Shown here piece after piece: positions 16,603 through 18,823 of a DNA stretch of 18,823 nt. The notes under the pieces were generated by a model. That model was not told where the DNA came from and searched no databases. It was given only the letters and a program-made list of their open reading frames with translations. A program made the translations under genes and the position numbers. Numbering within the stretch: position 1 is the first letter of the stretch; each line of letters starts with the position of its first letter. Origin of the DNA: CAYNJF01 sp964351745 (lineage in GTDB: Bacteria > Pseudomonadota > Gammaproteobacteria > Berkiellales > Berkiellaceae). The stretch covers positions 1-18,823 of the forward strand of contig CAYGPI010000056.1 in the NCBI GenBank assembly GCA_964351745.1. Reading direction: 5' to 3'.

Positions 16603-17841
16603 ATGACTAAAAAAAATTCTGAAAAAAACTTAATTGTTGGCTTAGATATAGGCACATCAAAAGTTGTTGCTATCGTTGGTGAGATAACGCCAGACGGGCG
16701 TGTGGATGTGATTGGGATAGGCTCTCATCCGTCTACAGGCCTTAAAAAAGGCGTGGTGGTTAACATTGAATCTACGGTAAGCTCAATACAAAGAGCGGTT
16801 GAAGAAGCTGAGTTAATGGCTGGTTGTCAAATTCACTCAGTCTATACAGGCATAGCTGGCAGCCACATACGAAGCTTAAATTCGCATGGCATTGTTGCTA
16901 TCCGTGATACCGAAGTAACGAATCAAGATGTCGAGCGAGTTATTGATGCAGCTAAAGCTGTGCCAATTCCAGCAGATCAAAAAATATTACACATATTGCC
17001 TCAGCAATTTATTATCGATAACCAAGATAGTATTCGAGAGCCAGTTGGTATGTCTGGTGTTAGACTAGAAGCTAAAGTTCATATCGTAACGGGCAGTGTT
17101 AGTGCGGCGCAAAATATTGTAAAATGTATTCGACGATGCGGTTTAGAAGTTGATGATATTATACTTCAGCAGCTTGCATCTAGTTATGCTGTCTTAACAG
17201 AAGATGAAAAAGAATTAGGCGTTTGCCTAGTTGATATTGGTGGTGGGACAACAGATATAGCTGTTTTTGCCCAAGGAGCGATTCGACACACGGCTGTTAT
17301 TCCAATTGCGGGAGACCAAGTGACGAATGATATTGCTGTGGCACTGAGGACACCAACTCAAAGTGCTGAGCAAATTAAGATAAAGTACGCTTGTGCGCAT
17401 AGTAGTTTAATTGAGCCACAAGAGTGCTTTGATGTTTCTGGGGTGATAGATAGGCCTTCTAGAAGGCTTTCTAGAGCAGCTTTAGCAGAAGTTGTTGAGC
17501 CTAGATACGAAGAGTTGTTAAGACTCGTTTGCAAAGAGCTTCAGAAATATGGGCTTGATGAAAAAATTGGCTCAGGTATCGTGCTAACAGGTGGTTCTTC
17601 GAAAATGCAAGGGGCAGTAGAGCTTGCGGAAGATATCTTCAAAATGCCTGTTAGACTTGGTTTGCCAAGAGACATGTCAGGGTTGGTTGATGTAGTAAGC
17701 AACCCTATCTATTCCACTGGGGTTGGATTACTGTTATACGGTAAGCAGCAACAGATTGAGCGGCCGGTTCATACACGCACAGAGCATGGTCTTCCTGGGG
17801 TCTTTGGAAAGATGAAGCGTTGGGTCCAAGGTAACTTTTAA
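16603..17841 (+). CDS. ftsA: Cell division protein FtsA
   Basis: FtsA is the actin-like ATPase that tethers FtsZ to the membrane and recruits later divisome proteins. From ATG 16603 it is 412 aa (E. coli 420). The nucleotide site is formed by DIGTSK (15-20), DIGGGTTD (211-218) and GIVLTGGSS (325-333). The FtsA-specific 1C subdomain lies between about 85 and 165, with PVGMSGVRLEAKVH at 147-160. The last 13 residues, GVFGKMKRWVQGN plus Phe, form the amphipathic membrane-targeting helix. AAGGAG (16586-16591) lies 11 nt upstream. A TTG at 16597, 5 nt from that site, would add only two residues and cannot be excluded. The 48-nt gap to ftsZ holds an inverted repeat. Confidence 0.96.
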   Translation: MTKKNSEKNLIVGLDIGTSKVVAIVGEITPDGRVDVIGIGSHPSTGLKKGVVVNIESTVSSIQRAVEEAELMAGCQIHSVYTGIAGSHIRSLNSHGIVAIRDTEVTNQDVERVIDAAKAVPIPADQKILHILPQQFIIDNQDSIREPVGMSGVRLEAKVHIVTGSVSAAQNIVKCIRRCGLEVDDIILQQLASSYAVLTEDEKELGVCLVDIGGGTTDIAVFAQGAIRHTAVIPIAGDQVTNDIAVALRTPTQSAEQIKIKYACAHSSLIEPQECFDVSGVIDRPSRRLSRAALAEVVEPRYEELLRLVCKELQKYGLDEKIGSGIVLTGGSSKMQGAVELAEDIFKMPVRLGLPRDMSGLVDVVSNPIYSTGVGLLLYGKQQQIERPVHTRTEHGLPGVFGKMKRWVQGNF

Positions 17842-17875
17842 GTTTTTTTTAATATTTGGTCTACTAAATTGACCA
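17833..17875 (+). promoter_or_regulatory. ftsA-ftsZ junction with inverted repeats and T8 tract
   Basis: The end of ftsA contains AACTT-TT-AAGTT (17833-17844) running into eight T (17843-17850). Then TGGTC (17857-17861) pairs with GACCA (17871-17875) around a 9-nt loop. That second hairpin ends exactly at the ftsZ Shine-Dalgarno TAGGAG (17876-17881). The first resembles a very weak attenuator and the second could affect ftsZ translation initiation. Function is inferred only. Confidence 0.35.
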
Positions 17876-17889
17876 TAGGAGAATAAATC

Positions 17890-18823
17890 ATGAGCGAGAT
17901 GTTTGAATTAGTCGATAGCTTTCCAACAAGCGCTGTTATTAAAGTCATTGGCGTTGGTGGTGGTGGCGGTAATGCTATTGAACACATGGTTGCTCATGAC
18001 ATTGAAGGTGTTGAGTTCATTTGTGCTAATACAGACGCTCAAGCGTTAAAAAATGCAACTTCAAAAACAATATTGCAGCTAGGTGCAGATGTCACTAAAG
18101 GACTTGGAGCCGGAGCTGATCCTAATGTTGGCCGTCAAGCAGCACTAGAAGATGTTGAAAGAGTTCGCGATGTCCTAGAAGGGGCTGATATGGTTTTTAT
18201 CACCGCTGGTATGGGTGGTGGAACAGGAACAGGTGGTGCGCCGGTTGTTGCTGAAATTGCCAGAGAATTAGGTGCTTTAACTGTTGCTGTTGTCACGCGT
18301 CCATTCCCATTTGAAGGCCGTAAACGTATGCAGGTTGCAGAGGAAGGCATTCGCTCTTTAAAGCAGCATGTTGACTCTTTAATTACGATCCCTAATGAAA
18401 AATTGCTTAATGTTTTAGGCAAGGGTGTTACTTTGCTTGATGCTTTTAGAGCTGCGAATGATGTTTTATTCGGTGCTGTTCAAGGCATTTCGGAGTTAAT
18501 TTTAAAACCAGGTCTTATTAATGTCGATTTTGCTGACGTTAGAACCGTTATGTCTGAAATGGGTTTAGCGATGATGGGAACGGGAGCTGCATCTGGAGAT
18601 AATCGAGCAAGAGATGCTGCGCAAGCTGCGATATCAAGCCCATTGCTTGATGATATTGATCTTGCTGGTGCAAAAGGCGTTCTTGTTAATGTTACCGCTG
18701 GTTTAAATCTATCTATTCAAGAGTTTGAAGAAGTTGGAGATGCTGTTAAAAGTTTCACTTCGGACAATGCGACAGTTATCGTTGGTACAGTGATTGATCC
18801 ATCACTTACAGATGAGTTAAGAG
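17890..18823 (+). CDS. ftsZ: Cell division GTPase FtsZ (cut by right window edge)
   Basis: FtsZ is the tubulin homologue that polymerises into the Z ring. The frame from ATG 17890 stays open to the last base, giving 311 codons of an expected 380 or so; the C-terminal linker and the conserved tail peptide that binds FtsA and ZipA are outside the window. The GTP-binding domain has GVGGGGGNA (21-29), CANTDAQAL (45-53) and the tubulin signature GGGTGTG (109-115). RPFPFEGRKR, SLITIPNEKLL and the T7-loop segment NVDFADVR (211-218), which completes the GTPase site of the neighbouring subunit, follow. AISSPLL and NVTAGLNL mark the C-terminal GTPase-activating domain. TAGGAG (17876-17881) lies 8 nt upstream, a good ribosome binding site in keeping with high FtsZ levels. 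Confidence 0.98.
   Translation, partial: MSEMFELVDSFPTSAVIKVIGVGGGGGNAIEHMVAHDIEGVEFICANTDAQALKNATSKTILQLGADVTKGLGAGADPNVGRQAALEDVERVRDVLEGADMVFITAGMGGGTGTGGAPVVAEIARELGALTVAVVTRPFPFEGRKRMQVAEEGIRSLKQHVDSLITIPNEKLLNVLGKGVTLLDAFRAANDVLFGAVQGISELILKPGLINVDFADVRTVMSEMGLAMMGTGAASGDNRARDAAQAAISSPLLDDIDLAGAKGVLVNVTAGLNLSIQEFEEVGDAVKSFTSDNATVIVGTVIDPSLTDELR

Noticed and set aside
18135..18422. Minus-strand 95 aa open frame within ftsZ
   Set aside because: It is antisense to a strongly conserved part of FtsZ and reflects codon bias of the sense strand.

Overview
This window is a nearly complete division and cell wall (dcw) gene cluster from a Gram-negative bacterium, most likely a gammaproteobacterium. 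The proteins resemble their E. coli counterparts in length and motifs: MraZ is 152 aa, MraY is 360 aa with the same catalytic residue numbers, and FtsA and FtsZ are close. The DNA is moderately AT-rich by eye (not computed). MurE carries the DNPR motif of meso-diaminopimelate ligases, as expected for Gram-negative peptidoglycan. murB lies between murC and ddl, unlike in E. coli. This arrangement, the composition and the flanking transporter fit Legionellales-type lineages (Legionella/Coxiella relatives), but that placement is inference.

Layout. Bases 1-798 are the C-terminal half of a major facilitator transporter cut by the left edge. It is followed by rnpB (RNase P RNA, about 853-1253) with a clear sigma70-type promoter (818-846). 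A gap of about 230 bases then holds an AT-rich terminator-like hairpin, a strong promoter (TTGACA-18-TATAGT, 1406-1435) and a 10-bp-phased GTGG repeat array that matches the known MraZ operator. From 1483 to the right edge, 16 genes lie on the + strand: mraZ, rsmH, ftsL, ftsI, murE, murF, mraY, murD, ftsW, murG, murC, murB, ddl, ftsQ, ftsA and ftsZ. ftsZ is cut by the right edge.

How the genes work together. MurC, MurD, MurE and MurF add L-Ala, D-Glu, meso-DAP and D-Ala-D-Ala to UDP-MurNAc. MurB makes the UDP-MurNAc and Ddl makes the D-Ala-D-Ala. MraY and MurG build lipid I and lipid II. FtsW and FtsI polymerise and cross-link septal peptidoglycan, FtsL and FtsQ are divisome membrane subunits, and FtsA anchors the FtsZ ring. 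MraZ is the cluster's transcriptional regulator and RsmH a 16S rRNA methyltransferase.

The cluster is very compact. Most junctions overlap (ATGA, TTGA, or 10-17 nt) or have gaps of at most 11 nt. The exceptions are ftsQ-ftsA (68 nt) and ftsA-ftsZ (48 nt). Several starts (mraZ, murG, murC, murB) are GTG or TTG and were set from Shine-Dalgarno position and family alignment. I found no tRNA, insertion sequence, CRISPR, prophage or unfamiliar gene. This is a conserved core region, and I see no evidence of an undescribed system. The points worth a second look are regulatory: the MraZ operator geometry, the rnpB-mraZ junction, the enlarged P12 region of RNase P RNA, and the hairpin next to the ftsZ ribosome binding site.
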